Positions 29,076-42,255 of a DNA stretch of 64,000 nt are shown here, in pieces. This stretch comes from Leifsonia xyli (GTDB taxonomy: Bacteria; Actinomycetota; Actinomycetes; Actinomycetales; Microbacteriaceae). Below the pieces are notes generated by a model. That model had not been told where the DNA came from, did not search any database, and was given only the letters and a program-made list of their open reading frames with translations. The stretch is from NCBI GenBank assembly GCA_001647635.1, contig CP014761.1, forward strand, positions 992,001 to 1,056,000, given 5' to 3'. The number at the start of each line of letters is the position of its first letter. Position 1 is the stretch's first letter. The position numbers were made by a program, and so were the translations under genes.

Positions 29076-29876
29076 ATGAGCCAGACCCCAACGTTCACCG
29101 GAGAGGTGCCCGTCGCCCGGCCGGAGCGCACCCGGCTCTGGTGGGAGATCGCCATCGTCCTCGGGCTCTCGCTCGGACAGTCGGCGATCTACTCGATCGT
29201 CACGATCATCGACCGCTCCACGCAGAGCACCCCGCTCTCGCAGCAGACCGCACAGGTGAACCCGAGCCAGTCGAACCGCGAGGTCTTCGACTTCCTCTAC
29301 CAGGTGCTGGGCAACCTGTTCCCCCTGTTCGCGGTCGCGCTGGTGATCTACCTGCTCTGGCAGCCGCAGCGCAGCGGCTTCCGACGGATCGGCTTCGACC
29401 TGACCCGGCCGGCGCGCGATCTGGGCGGCGGGCTGCTGCTGTTCCTGGTGATCGGCATCCCGGGCATCCTGTTCTACGCGCTGACCCGCCTGCTCGGCAT
29501 CACCGTCGCCGTGCAGGCGTCGACACTGGACGCGCACTGGTGGACGGTCCCCGTCCTCATCCTGGCCGCGTTGCGCGCCGCGCTGCAGGAGGAGGTGATC
29601 GTCGTCGGCTACCTCTTCACGCGGCTGCGGCAGCTGGGCTGGGGCACGTGGACGATCATCGTCGTGTCGGCGCTGCTCCGCGGCAGCTACCACCTGTACC
29701 AGGGCTTCGGCCCGTTCGTCGGCAACGCCGTGATGGGCATCGTCTTCGGCTGGGTCTACACCCGCTGGGGCCGCGTGATGCCGCTGGTGGTCGCGCACAC
29801 GATCATCGACATCGTCTCCTTCGTCGGCTATCCCCTCGCCGTCGCCTGGTGGCCGTCGATCTTCGCCGCCCACTAG
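29076..29876 (+). CDS. CPBP-family intramembrane metalloprotease
   Basis: 266-aa polytopic membrane protein of the CAAX-protease/bacteriocin-processing (Abi/CPBP) family. The catalytic elements are visible: ALRAALQEEVIVVGYLFTR (EE motif, motif 1), RGSYHLYQG (His, motif 2) and VVAHTIIDIV (His, motif 3). About eight hydrophobic segments; the first near residues 22-42 follows a charged N terminus. It cleaves or processes membrane proteins; the substrate is unknown. Convergent with gcvP, only 16 nt apart. ATG start supported by the leaderless geometry. Confidence 0.9.
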   Translation: MSQTPTFTGEVPVARPERTRLWWEIAIVLGLSLGQSAIYSIVTIIDRSTQSTPLSQQTAQVNPSQSNREVFDFLYQVLGNLFPLFAVALVIYLLWQPQRSGFRRIGFDLTRPARDLGGGLLLFLVIGIPGILFYALTRLLGITVAVQASTLDAHWWTVPVLILAALRAALQEEVIVVGYLFTRLRQLGWGTWTIIVVSALLRGSYHLYQGFGPFVGNAVMGIVFGWVYTRWGRVMPLVVAHTIIDIVSFVGYPLAVAWWPSIFAAH

Positions 29877-29892
29877 CCACCAGGCGCACGGG

Positions 29893-32808
<2,916 letters not shown>

Positions 32809-32823
32809 GAAGGAGCGGGAACC

Positions 32824-33198
32824 TTACTCGCCGGTGAGGGCGGCGTACTCGTCGTAGCTGAGGAGGTTGTCGGGCAGCTCGGTGAAGCGGACCTTCACCA
32901 GCCAGCCCTCGCCGAACGGGTCGGAGTTGACGAGCTCGGGTGCGTCGACGACGGCGGAGTTCGCCTCGGCGACGATGCCGTCCACGGGCGCGAACAGCTC
33001 GCCGACGGACTTCGTGGACTCGATCTCGCCCACCACGCGGCCGGCCGTGACGTCGCTGCCCTCGTCGGGCAGCTCCACGAAGACCACGTCGCCGAGCTTC
33101 TCGGCCGCGTACGAGGTGATGCCGACGGTCGCGACATCGCCCTCGACCAGGAGCCACTCGTGCTCAGGCGTGTACTTCAGGTCTCGTTCTGCGGCCAT
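32824..33198 (-). CDS. gcvH: glycine cleavage system H protein
   Basis: 124-aa lipoyl carrier. The start [16 protein letters not shown] is typical and the lipoylated Lys is K63 in [22 protein letters not shown]-like and GEGWLVKV elements follow. ATG start 2 nt after the gcvT stop. Shuttles the aminomethyl group between P and T proteins. Confidence 0.97.
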   Translation of the reverse strand: MAAERDLKYTPEHEWLLVEGDVATVGITSYAAEKLGDVVFVELPDEGSDVTAGRVVGEIESTKSVGELFAPVDGIVAEANSAVVDAPELVNSDPFGEGWLVKVRFTELPDNLLSYDEYAALTGE

Positions 33199-33200
33199 GG

Positions 33201-34385
<1,185 letters not shown>

Positions 34386-34447
34386 GAGTTCTCCGATTCG
34401 CCGGCCGTCGGCCGGGGGCTGCGGGGGCGTCGCCGCTCCCGGGAAGA

Positions 34448-34634
34448 ACTCCCCCTCTGTCATCCGGCCTGAGAGTTTCACCGCGTCCGTGGAAGCGGCT
34501 TTCACCGTGGGCGAGGGCGGCGGATGCCGTCCTGCTTTTCAGAGTGGCCAGTCCGATGCGGTACGCGTACCTGAGAGATTGTCGGGGAGGATTGCTCCTT
34601 CGGTGCCGCGCGCACGCGCGCGACTCTCCCGCAT
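34448..34634 (-). ncRNA. tandem glycine riboswitch upstream of gcvT
   Basis: On the minus strand two glycine aptamers lie head to tail in the gcvT leader. Aptamer 1 (about 34632-34545) begins GCGGGAGAGT and contains the conserved CACCGAAGGAGCAATCC and AATCTCTCAGGTA elements, ending near ACTCTGAAAAGCAGG. Aptamer 2 (about 34535-34448) has CGGTGAAAG, ACGCGGTGAAACTCTCAGG and closes with ACAGAGGGGGAGT. The arrangement is the classical gcvT motif; glycine binding turns the cleavage operon on. No obvious terminator stem could be assigned in the 60-nt expression platform, so control may be translational. Confidence 0.93.
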
Positions 34635-34731
34635 CGACCTCGTGGCCGTTGTTCAGTTGTGTGCGGCCAGCATATCCGCTCCCGCCTCCGCCCGCTCGCT
34701 CCGCGGACGTTCGCGCCCCACCACCGCGCGC

Positions 34732-34784
34732 ATTCGTGCCGAATCGGCGCGATTCGTGACGAATGGGGCACATTCGGCACGAAT
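34732..34784. repeat. array of three ATTCGNNNCGAAT palindromes at 20-bp intervals
   Basis: ATTCGTGCCGAAT (34732), ATTCGTGACGAAT (34752) and ATTCGGCACGAAT (34772) start exactly 20 bp apart, in the region between the divergent gcv leader and nrtR. Two more copies of the last version lie 40 bp apart at 55153 and 55193. Each is a perfect 5-bp inverted repeat around 3 bp. Confidence 0.8.
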
Positions 34785-34837
34785 CATCGCCGTGGTTGTG
34801 CTTTTGGTCAGGGCGACACTAAGATGGCTCCAACGTT

Positions 34838-34854
34838 AGAGTCATCCTGACTCT
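34838..34854. promoter_or_regulatory. NrtR operator candidate
   Basis: AGAGTCATCCTGACTCT, a perfect 7-bp inverted repeat with 3-bp centre, ends 21 bp before the nrtR ATG. NrtR regulators commonly autoregulate and repress nad genes from such a site. No other strong palindrome lies this close to the start. Confidence 0.75.
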
Positions 34855-34875
34855 TACCCGATCCCGGGAGCAGCC

Positions 34876-35607
34876 ATGACGGCACGGCACGAACGCGCGA
34901 GCGCGATCCTCGCCGTGTCCACCGTGATCTTCGCGCTGCGGAGCGACGACGAGACGGGCGGCGTCCCGCAGGTGTGGCTGCCGCTGGTGCGGCGCATCCG
35001 GGAGCCGTTCGAGGGCCGGTGGGCACTTCCCGGCGGTCCCCTGCGAGTCGGCGAAGACCTGGCCTACGCCGCCGCCCGGACGCTCAACGACACCACCGGC
35101 CTCACGCCCCGCTACCTCGAGCAGCTCTACGCCTTCGGCGACGCCGACCGCTCCCCCGGCGCCGAGCGCGTCGTCTCGGTCGTGTACTGGGCGCTGGTGC
35201 GCAGCGAGGAGGCCGAGCGGGCGAGCGTCGGCGAGAACGTCCGCTGGTTCCCCGCCGACGACCTCCCCGAGCTGGCCTTCGACCACAACGTCATCGTCGA
35301 GTACGCCCTCTGGCGGCTCCGCACCAAGATGGAGTACTCGCGCATCGCCCACGCCTTCCTCGGCGAGCGCTTCACGCTGGCCCAGCTGCGCGGCGTGCAC
35401 GAGGCCGTGCTCGGCAAAGCGCTCGACCCGGCGAACTTCCGCCGCACGATCGAGGCGTCCGGCGCCGTCGTCGCCACCGACGAGTACCTCACCGGCACAC
35501 CGCACCGCCCGCCGCGGCTGTACCGCTACAACGACCGGATCGACCTCGCCGACGCGGGGCCGCTCCCCCGGCAGCAGCATCCGTTCGAAGGAAGAAGCGA
35601 ATCATGA
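34876..35607 (+). CDS. nrtR: NrtR, Nudix-related regulator of NAD biosynthesis
   Basis: 243-aa regulator: N-terminal Nudix-like ADP-ribose sensor domain (about 8-150) and C-terminal winged helix (about 155-225, FTLAQLRGVHEAVLGKALDPANFRR). The Nudix box is degenerate (GGPLRVGEDLAYAAARTLND, lacking the catalytic EE pair), as in NrtR proteins that bind but do not hydrolyse ADP-ribose. ATG preceded by GGGAG. Its stop overlaps nadA by 4 nt (ATGA), so it is the first gene of the NAD operon it is expected to repress until ADP-ribose signals NAD turnover. Confidence 0.93.
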   Translation: MTARHERASAILAVSTVIFALRSDDETGGVPQVWLPLVRRIREPFEGRWALPGGPLRVGEDLAYAAARTLNDTTGLTPRYLEQLYAFGDADRSPGAERVVSVVYWALVRSEEAERASVGENVRWFPADDLPELAFDHNVIVEYALWRLRTKMEYSRIAHAFLGERFTLAQLRGVHEAVLGKALDPANFRRTIEASGAVVATDEYLTGTPHRPPRLYRYNDRIDLADAGPLPRQQHPFEGRSES

Positions 35608-36899
35608 CCATCGCCTCGGTCGACACCACCATCCAGCTGATCGCCTCCGGCCAGGTCGACGGCGAGACCTGCACGCCCGACCTCGTCGAGGCGCCCTGGG
35701 AGTTCGACGGCCTCGCGCCGAGCTACGGTCCGGGCGCCTCGCTGGGCGACCCCATCCCGGTGAACGCGCCGCGCCAGGGCGAGCTGCCGGAGGAGTACCG
35801 CACGGCCTCCGCCCAGGAGCTCGGCGACCGCATCCGCGCCGCCAAGGAGACCCTCGGCGACCGTGTCGCGGTGATGGGCCACTTCTACCAGCGCGACGAG
35901 GTCGTGCAGTACGCGGACTTCGTCGGCGACTCGTTCCAGCTCGCCAACGCGGCCAAGGCGCGACCGGAGGCGGAGGCGATCGTGTTCTGCGGCGTCCACT
36001 TCATGGCCGAGACCGCGGACATCGTCTCGCGGCCCGAGCAGCGTGTCATCCTCCCGAACCTCGCCGCCGGCTGCTCGATGGCCGACATGGCCGATCTCGA
36101 CTCGGTCGAGGAGTGCTGGGAGCAGCTGGAGGAGCTGTACGGCACCGAGCCGGACGCGGACGGCCGCGTGCCGGTCATCCCGGTCACCTACATGAACTCG
36201 TCGGCGGCGCTGAAGGCGTTCTGCGGCGAGCACGGGGGGATCGTGTGCACTTCCTCCAACGCCGCCACGGTGCTGGAGTGGGCGTTCGAGCGGGGGCAGC
36301 GCGTCCTCTTCTTCCCCGACCAGCACCTCGGCCGCAACACCGCCAAGGCGATGGGCATCCCCGTCGAGCGGATGCCGCTGTGGAACCCGCGCAAGCCCTG
36401 GGGCGGCACCGACGCGTCCACCCTGCAGGACGCCCAGGTCATCCTGTGGCACGGCTTCTGCTCGGTGCACAAGCGGTTCACGGTCGGTCAGATCGAGCAC
36501 GCGCGCGCCGAGTTCCCGGGCGTCCGCGTGATCGTGCACCCCGAGTGCCCGATGGATGTGGTGGATGCGGCCGACGAGTACGGCTCGACCGACTACATCG
36601 TGAAGGCGATCCAGGCGGCGCCGGCCGGCTCGACGTTCGCGATCGGCACCGAGATCAACCTGGTGCAGCGGCTCGCGGCGCAGTTCCCGCAGCACACCAT
36701 CTTCTGCCTGGACTCGGTCGTCTGCCCGTGCTCGACGATGTACCGCATCCACCCCGGCTACCTCGCCTGGGTGCTGGAGGGGCTCGTCCGCGGCGAGGTG
36801 CTCAACCAGGTGACGGTGCCAGACGCGGTCGCCGCCCCCGCCCGGGTCGCGCTCGAGCGGATGCTCGCCACGCGTCCCGACACGACGATGGCGGCCTGA
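35604..36899 (+). CDS. nadA: quinolinate synthase
   Basis: 431-aa NadA, a 4Fe-4S enzyme that condenses iminoaspartate with dihydroxyacetone phosphate to quinolinate. Motifs: VMGHFYQRDEVVQYADFVGDS, the cluster ligand IVFCGVHFMAE (Cys129), LPNLAAGCSMADMA (Cys157 region), VHPECPMDVVDAAD, and LDSVVCPCSTMYRI near the C terminus. About 55 extra N-terminal residues compared with short NadA proteins, as usual in actinobacteria. Overlaps nrtR; nadB begins 1 nt after its stop. Cysteine desulfurase in the same operon likely supplies its cluster. Confidence 0.96.
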   Translation: MTIASVDTTIQLIASGQVDGETCTPDLVEAPWEFDGLAPSYGPGASLGDPIPVNAPRQGELPEEYRTASAQELGDRIRAAKETLGDRVAVMGHFYQRDEVVQYADFVGDSFQLANAAKARPEAEAIVFCGVHFMAETADIVSRPEQRVILPNLAAGCSMADMADLDSVEECWEQLEELYGTEPDADGRVPVIPVTYMNSSAALKAFCGEHGGIVCTSSNAATVLEWAFERGQRVLFFPDQHLGRNTAKAMGIPVERMPLWNPRKPWGGTDASTLQDAQVILWHGFCSVHKRFTVGQIEHARAEFPGVRVIVHPECPMDVVDAADEYGSTDYIVKAIQAAPAGSTFAIGTEINLVQRLAAQFPQHTIFCLDSVVCPCSTMYRIHPGYLAWVLEGLVRGEVLNQVTVPDAVAAPARVALERMLATRPDTTMAA

Positions 36900-36900
36900 C

Positions 36901-38454
36901 ATGAGCCGCGTGGTCGTCGTCGGGAGCGGGATCGCCGGACTGACCGCGGCCCTGCGGGCGCACGCGCTCGGGCACGACGTCACGGTGGTGACCAAGGCGT
37001 CGCTGTCCGACGGCAGCACCCGATACGCGCAGGGCGGCATCGCGGCGGCGCTGTTCCCGGACGACAGCGTGGAGGCGCACGTCGCCGACACGCTGCGGGC
37101 AGGCGCAGGGCTGAACGTCCGGGACGCGGTGGAAGCGCTGTGCACCGACGGACCGGAGCGCGTGCGCGAGCTGATCGCGCTCGGCGCGGCCTTCGACCGC
37201 GACGGCGACACGCTCGCGCGGGGGCTCGAGGCGGCGCACTCGTCCGCGCGGGTGCTCCACGCCGGCGGGGATGCGACGGGAGCCGAGCTCTCGCGTGCGC
37301 TGATCGCGGCCGTGCGGGCGGCGCGCATCCCGGTCGTCGAGGGCGCCTTCCTGCGGGAGGTGCTGGTGCGCGACGGCGCGGCGGTGGGCGTCTCCCTGCT
37401 CGTCGCGGGGACGCCGGTCGCGCTCGAGGCGGACGCTGTCGTCCTGGCGACCGGGGGCTGGGGACGGCTGTACGCGCACACGACGAATCCGGCGGTCGCG
37501 ACCGGGGACGGCGTCGCCGCGGCCTGGCGCGCCGGGGCGGTGCTGGCGGACCTCGAGTTCACGCAGTTCCACCCCACCGCCCTGCACGCACCGGGCCAGG
37601 CGGGGGCGGGCGCGTTCCTCGTGTCCGAGGCCGTGCGCGGCGAGGGCGCGGTGCTGCGGAACGCGGCCGGCGAGCGCTTCATGACCGACGTGCACCCCGA
37701 TGCGGAGCTCGCTCCGCGCGATGTGGTGGCCCGTGGGATCGCGGTCGAGATGGCCGCGCAGGGCGGGCGTCCGGTGCTCCTCGACGCGACCGAGCTCGGC
37801 CGGGAGTTCCTCGCGCGGCGCTTCCCGACGATCGACGCGGCGACGCGGGCGGCGGGATACGACTGGGCGACTCGCCCCATCCCCGTGACCCCGGCGGCGC
37901 ACTACGCGATGGGCGGCGTGGCGACCGACACCGAGGGGCGCACGAGCGTCCCCGGACTCTTCGCCGTCGGCGAGGTCGCCTGCACCGGCGCGCACGGCGG
38001 CAACAGGCTGGCGTCGAACTCACTGCTCGAAGGGCTGGTGTTCGCGCACCGGGCGGCCGGCGCGATCGGCGGCGTCTGGACGGAGGGCCCGGAGTGGGTG
38101 CGGGAGGGTGCGGTCACGGCCGTGCCGTCCGACACGCCGTCGAGGCCCGCTCGCGCCTTCTCGCGGGAGCGTCTCGGCGCGCTGCTCTGGGACGCTGCGG
38201 GCGTGCACCGCGACGGCGCACGGCTGGCGGCTGCGGCGGCCGAATTGGCGGCGACCGCTGAGCCCGGGGACGGGCCGTCGGAGGACGGCAACCTCCTCTC
38301 CCTCGCCCGCCTGGTCGTCGCCGCCGCGCTGGCGCGCGAGGAGTCGCGCGGCGCGCATTTCCGCTCGGATTTCCCGCTGACCGGCGCGGCCGAGCCCGCG
38401 CACACCGTCCTCCTCCCCCAGTTCTCCCGTCTCGAGGTGCCCTTCGCATGCTGA
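36901..38454 (+). CDS. nadB: L-aspartate oxidase
   Basis: 517-aa FAD flavoprotein oxidising aspartate to iminoaspartate for NadA. N-terminal FAD site VVVVGSGIAGLTAALRAHA, SDGSTRYAQGGIAAAL, HSSARVLHAGGDATG, LEFTQFHPTALHAPGQAG, the active-site PVTPAAHYAMGGVATD and FAVGEVACTGAHGGNRLASN. Intact. Its stop overlaps the nadC start (ATGCTGA, 7 nt). Confidence 0.95.
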   Translation: MSRVVVVGSGIAGLTAALRAHALGHDVTVVTKASLSDGSTRYAQGGIAAALFPDDSVEAHVADTLRAGAGLNVRDAVEALCTDGPERVRELIALGAAFDRDGDTLARGLEAAHSSARVLHAGGDATGAELSRALIAAVRAARIPVVEGAFLREVLVRDGAAVGVSLLVAGTPVALEADAVVLATGGWGRLYAHTTNPAVATGDGVAAAWRAGAVLADLEFTQFHPTALHAPGQAGAGAFLVSEAVRGEGAVLRNAAGERFMTDVHPDAELAPRDVVARGIAVEMAAQGGRPVLLDATELGREFLARRFPTIDAATRAAGYDWATRPIPVTPAAHYAMGGVATDTEGRTSVPGLFAVGEVACTGAHGGNRLASNSLLEGLVFAHRAAGAIGGVWTEGPEWVREGAVTAVPSDTPSRPARAFSRERLGALLWDAAGVHRDGARLAAAAAELAATAEPGDGPSEDGNLLSLARLVVAAALAREESRGAHFRSDFPLTGAAEPAHTVLLPQFSRLEVPFAC

Positions 38455-39301
38455 CCCGCCAGATCATCCAGACCGCCGTCCAGGCCGCCCTCGTCGAGGA
38501 TGCGCCCTGGGGCGACCTCACGAGCGAGCTCCTCATTCCGGAGGCGGCCGTCGCCACCGCGCGCCTGGTCGCCCGCGAGCCGGGCACATTCGCCGGCGGC
38601 GAGGTCTTCGCCGCGGCGTTCACTCTGACCGACCCGTCCGTCGAGGTGAGCCTGCACGTCACGGACGGCGCGACCTTCGCCGCGGGGACGCGCTCGCGAC
38701 CGTGACCGGGCCGGCCCGCTCGGTGCTGCAGGGCGAACGCGTCGCCCTCAACTTCGTCCAGCGGATGAGCGGCATCGCCACGCTGACCGCCGCGTTCGTC
38801 GCTGAGGTCGCCGGTACCTCCGCCCGGATCGTGGACACGCGTAAGACGACACCGGGCTTGCGCGCCTTCGAGCGGCACGCCGTTCGAGCGGGAGGCGGGC
38901 ACAACCACCGTTACTCGCTGTCGGATGCGGTGATGGCGAAGGACAACCACCTCGCGGTGCTCACCACCCAGTCAGGGCTGTCGGTCACCGACGCGCTGCT
39001 CCGGGTGCGCGAACAGCTCTCGCACACGACGCACCTGGAGGTCGAGGTGGACCGGACGGACCAGATCGAGCCGGTGCTCGCCGCCGGGGTCGACACGATC
39101 ATGCTCGACAACTTCACGGTCGATGAGCTGCGGGAGGGCGTCGCCCTGGTCGCCGGCCGCGCGATCGTCGAGGCGAGCGGCAATGTGAGCCTCGCGACCG
39201 TCCGGAGCATCGCCGAGACCGGCGTCGACGTGATCTCGTCGGGCGCGCTCACGCACAGCGTCCGCTCGCTCGACCTCGGACTGGACGTGGTGGTCGAGTG
39301 A
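38448..39301 (+). CDS. nadC: nicotinate-nucleotide pyrophosphorylase (quinolinate phosphoribosyltransferase), frameshifted in this sequence
   Basis: About 284 aa when reconstructed. NadC joins quinolinate and PRPP to nicotinate mononucleotide with loss of CO2. The N-terminal domain reads LVEDAPWGDLTSELLIP...DGATFAAG, then shifts to a premature stop after TRSRP. The correct DALATVTGPARSVLQGERVALNF continues in the next frame to DTRKTTPGLRAFERHAVRAGGGHNHR and IMLDNFTVDELREGV. One G missing from the GGGG run at 38684-38687 accounts for it. As the gene is needed for de novo NAD synthesis and everything else is conserved, I read it as a sequence error. Confidence 0.88.
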
Positions 39302-40440
39302 TCTACCTCGACGCCGCCGCCACCTCTCCGGTCCGCCGGGAGGTGCTGGAGGCGATGTGGCCCTACCTCACCGGGGAGTTCGGCAACCCGTCGAGCCACC
39401 ACGCGGTCGGCGAGTCCGCGGCGCGGGCGCTGGCCGAGGCGCGGACGTCGGTCGCGGCGTGGCTGGGCTGCCGGGCGTCGGAGGTGACGTTCACCTCGGG
39501 CGGGACGGAGGCCGACAACCTCGCGATCAAGGGCATCGCGCTCGGTGATCCGCGCGGGCGGCACATCGTCACGACGCCGATCGAGCACGAGGCCGTGCTG
39601 GAGTCGGTGGACTACCTGGTGCGGTTGCACGGTTTCACGGTGACGTACGTGCCGGTCGGGCGGGACGGGCTGGTTTCACCGGTGGATTTTGCGGCCGCGC
39701 TGCGACCGGACACCACGCTGGCGTCGGTGATGCTGGCGAACAACGAGGTGGGGACGGTGCAGCCGATCGCCGAGCTGGCGGCGCGGGCGCACGCGGTCGG
39801 AGTCCCCTTCCATACGGACGCTGTGCAGGCCGCCGGGTGGCTGCCGCTCGACGTCCGCGCGCTCGGGGTGGATGCGCTGAGCGTCTCGGGCCACAAGATC
39901 GGCGCGCCGAAGGGCGTGGGGGCGTTGTACGTGCGGGGACGCATCCCGGTCGAGCCGCTGGTCCACGGCGGCGGGCAGGAGCGCGGGCGGAGGTCGGGGA
40001 CGGAGAACGTCGCCGGGGCGGTGGCGCTCGGGGTCGCGGCGCGGCTGGCGCTGGCCGACCGGGCGGCGCGGGCATCCGCGGCCACGGCGGCGCGGGACGC
40101 GTTCATCGCGGGGGTGCTCGCCGAGGTCCCGGATGCGGAGCTCACCGGGCATCCCACGTCGCGGCTGCCGGGCACGGCGTCGTTCGTGTTCCCGGCGACG
40201 AACGGCGAGGCGGTGCTGCTCGAGCTGGAGCGGCGCGGCATCGTGTCGTCGAGCGGCTCGGCCTGCGCCGCCGGGAGCGAGGATGCGTCGCACGTGCTCC
40301 TGGCGCTCGGCTACCCGGAGGATGTGGCGCGCACCGCGGTGCGGTTCTCGTGGGGACCGGAGGTGGCGGCCGGGGAGCTGGTCGCCGTCGCGCCGGCGGT
40401 CGGAGAGGCCGTGCGGGCGGTCCGCGGGCTCGCCGTCTGA
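39298..40440 (+). CDS. cysteine desulfurase (NifS/IscS class), NAD operon-linked
   Basis: 380-aa PLP enzyme releasing sulfur from cysteine. MIYLDAAATSPVRREVLEAM and GNPSSHHAVG at the N terminus, FTSGGTEADNLAIKG, PLP Lys in SVSGHKIGAPKGVGALYV, GGGQERGRRSGTENVAG, and active Cys in SGSACAAGSEDASHVL. GTG start overlapping nadC (GTGA). Such desulfurases are often linked to nadA because quinolinate synthase needs an Fe-S cluster; this is the most likely role. Confidence 0.93.
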   Translation: MIYLDAAATSPVRREVLEAMWPYLTGEFGNPSSHHAVGESAARALAEARTSVAAWLGCRASEVTFTSGGTEADNLAIKGIALGDPRGRHIVTTPIEHEAVLESVDYLVRLHGFTVTYVPVGRDGLVSPVDFAAALRPDTTLASVMLANNEVGTVQPIAELAARAHAVGVPFHTDAVQAAGWLPLDVRALGVDALSVSGHKIGAPKGVGALYVRGRIPVEPLVHGGGQERGRRSGTENVAGAVALGVAARLALADRAARASAATAARDAFIAGVLAEVPDAELTGHPTSRLPGTASFVFPATNGEAVLLELERRGIVSSSGSACAAGSEDASHVLLALGYPEDVARTAVRFSWGPEVAAGELVAVAPAVGEAVRAVRGLAV

Positions 40441-40535
40441 GGGCACGGGATCACCGGATTTATTCCACCGTTCTGCGGACAGCGAACTTCTCCACAGTTC
40501 ACATGATCGACACCCACGGTGTCGGTGGCTCTCGC

Positions 40536-40541
40536 TAGGTT
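40536..40541 (+). promoter_or_regulatory. -10 box of a leaderless promoter
   Basis: TAGGTT, then exactly 6 nt (GGACCG), then the GTG of the MFS gene. The 107-nt gap before it contains no ribosome site near the start. Confidence 0.6.
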
Positions 40542-40547
40542 GGACCG

Positions 40548-42053
40548 GTGACTGAGAAGACCTCACCCGTGACATCCGTAGACGCCGGGGACCTCGCCGC
40601 GCCCGCGGAATCGGCCGCGCCCGTCCGCATCGCACCGCGCGACCAGCGGGTGATCTGGCTGCTTCTCGCCGCCACGTTCGTCGTCATCCTCAACGAGACG
40701 ATCATGACGGTCGCCATCCCGAAGCTGATGGACGACCTGCACGTCGACGCGCTCGCGGCGCAGTGGCTGTCGACGGCGTTCATGCTGACGATGGCGGTGG
40801 TCATCCCGATCACGGGCATCCTGCTGCAGCGCTTCTCGACCCGACAGATGTTCATCGCCGCGATGTCGCTGTTCTCGCTCGGCACGCTCTCGGCCGCGCT
40901 CGCGCCGGGCTTCCTGGTGCTCGTCGCCGCCCGGGTGATCCAGGCGTCCGGCACGGCCATCATGATCCCGCTGCTGATGACCACGCTCATGACGCTGGTG
41001 CCGCCGGCGCTGCGCGGGCGCACCATGGGCAACGTCTCGATCGTGATCTCGGTCGCACCGGCCATCGGCCCCACGATCTCGGGCCTCATCCTCAACTTCC
41101 TGCCGTGGCGGTGGATCTTCCTCATCGTGTTGCCGATCGCCCTGGTGATGCTGCTCATCGGCATGCGCTTCGTCGAGAACGTGACCGAGCCGAAGAAGGT
41201 CCGCATCGACGTGCTGTCCGTGATCCTGTCGGCCTTCGGATTCGGCGGCCTGGTCTACGGCCTGACGCTGTCGGGCGAGGCCGGCGGCTCGTCGTCGAAC
41301 CCGCTGATGCTGTGGGGCTCGCTGATCGTCGGCGTCCTCGGCCTGGCGGCCTTCATCACGCGCCAGCTGCTGCTGCAGCGGAAGGACCGCGCGCTGCTCG
41401 ACCTGCGCACGTTCCGCTACCCGATCTTCACCGTGTCCATCGTGCTGATGGCGATCACCACCGCGTCGATGTTCGGCGTGATCATCGTGCTGCCGCTGTA
41501 CCTCCAGCACGTGCTGCACCTCGACACGCTGGCGACCGGGCTCATCCTGCTCCCGGGCGGACTCATCATGGGCCTCGCGGCGCCGTTCGTGGGCCGGCTG
41601 TACGACCGGTTCGACCCGCGCGTGCTGGTCGTGCCGGGGTCGATCCTGGTCAGCCTGGTGCTGTGGGGGCTGACGATGGTCACCGAGACGACGCCGGTCG
41701 GGCTCGTGATCGCCGCGCATGTCACCATGAGCCTCGGGCTCGCCATGATGTTCACGCCGCTGTTCACCGCCGGCCTCGGCGCGGTCCCACCGCACCTCTA
41801 CTCGCACGGCAGCGCCATCCTGGGCACCATCCAGCAGGTCGGCGGTGCGGCGGGCACGGCGCTGCTCATCGCGGTGCTGACGCTGCAGTCGACGGTGCTC
41901 GCGACCGGCGGGGCGTCGGCCGATGCCGCGCAGGCGGGCGGCATCCGGGCGGCGTTCGTCGCGGGCGCGATCATCTCGCTGTTCGCGGTTGCCGGGTCGT
42001 TCTTCATCCGGAAGCCGGCCGACGTGCCCTCCGAGGTCGCGTTCGCGCACTGA
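40548..42053 (+). CDS. MFS multidrug exporter (DHA2, 14-helix type)
   Basis: 501-aa drug:H+ antiporter-like protein with about 14 hydrophobic helices. DHA2 signatures: LNETIMTVAIPKLMDDL in helix 1, the motif-A region PITGILLQRFSTRQMFIAA, the motif-C-like SVAPAIGPTISGLILNFLPW with WRWIFLIVLPIALV, and VGRLYDRFDPRVLVV in the second half. N-terminal 35 residues are soluble. Probably exports a toxic organic compound; no adjacent regulator. GTG start in leaderless context. Confidence 0.92.
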   Translation: MTEKTSPVTSVDAGDLAAPAESAAPVRIAPRDQRVIWLLLAATFVVILNETIMTVAIPKLMDDLHVDALAAQWLSTAFMLTMAVVIPITGILLQRFSTRQMFIAAMSLFSLGTLSAALAPGFLVLVAARVIQASGTAIMIPLLMTTLMTLVPPALRGRTMGNVSIVISVAPAIGPTISGLILNFLPWRWIFLIVLPIALVMLLIGMRFVENVTEPKKVRIDVLSVILSAFGFGGLVYGLTLSGEAGGSSSNPLMLWGSLIVGVLGLAAFITRQLLLQRKDRALLDLRTFRYPIFTVSIVLMAITTASMFGVIIVLPLYLQHVLHLDTLATGLILLPGGLIMGLAAPFVGRLYDRFDPRVLVVPGSILVSLVLWGLTMVTETTPVGLVIAAHVTMSLGLAMMFTPLFTAGLGAVPPHLYSHGSAILGTIQQVGGAAGTALLIAVLTLQSTVLATGGASADAAQAGGIRAAFVAGAIISLFAVAGSFFIRKPADVPSEVAFAH

Positions 42054-42255
42054 GCGGGGTCGCGCCGACCCGGATGCGGCAACGAGGGTGCGCGAGTGCG
42101 GTGGTTTGGAACGAATGCGGTCCGGCGCGCAGGCGCAGACGTTACGAGGCGGCGCAGACGCGGCCGCCGGCAACCGCGGCCCATTGCGGTCAGCGCCACT
42201 GGCAGGGGCGGGGCGGTGGCGGCAGAATGGGGCAACCGCACCGCGAGGAGGCACC

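Noticed and set aside
34386..34447. Third glycine aptamer or terminator between riboswitch and gcvT
   Set aside because: No conserved aptamer core and no stem followed by U residues could be found.
40441..40547. TTCTCCACAG and related A/T-rich bases resembling DnaA boxes
   Set aside because: Only one weak match, no cluster and no dnaA/dnaN or AT-rich unwinding region; not an origin.
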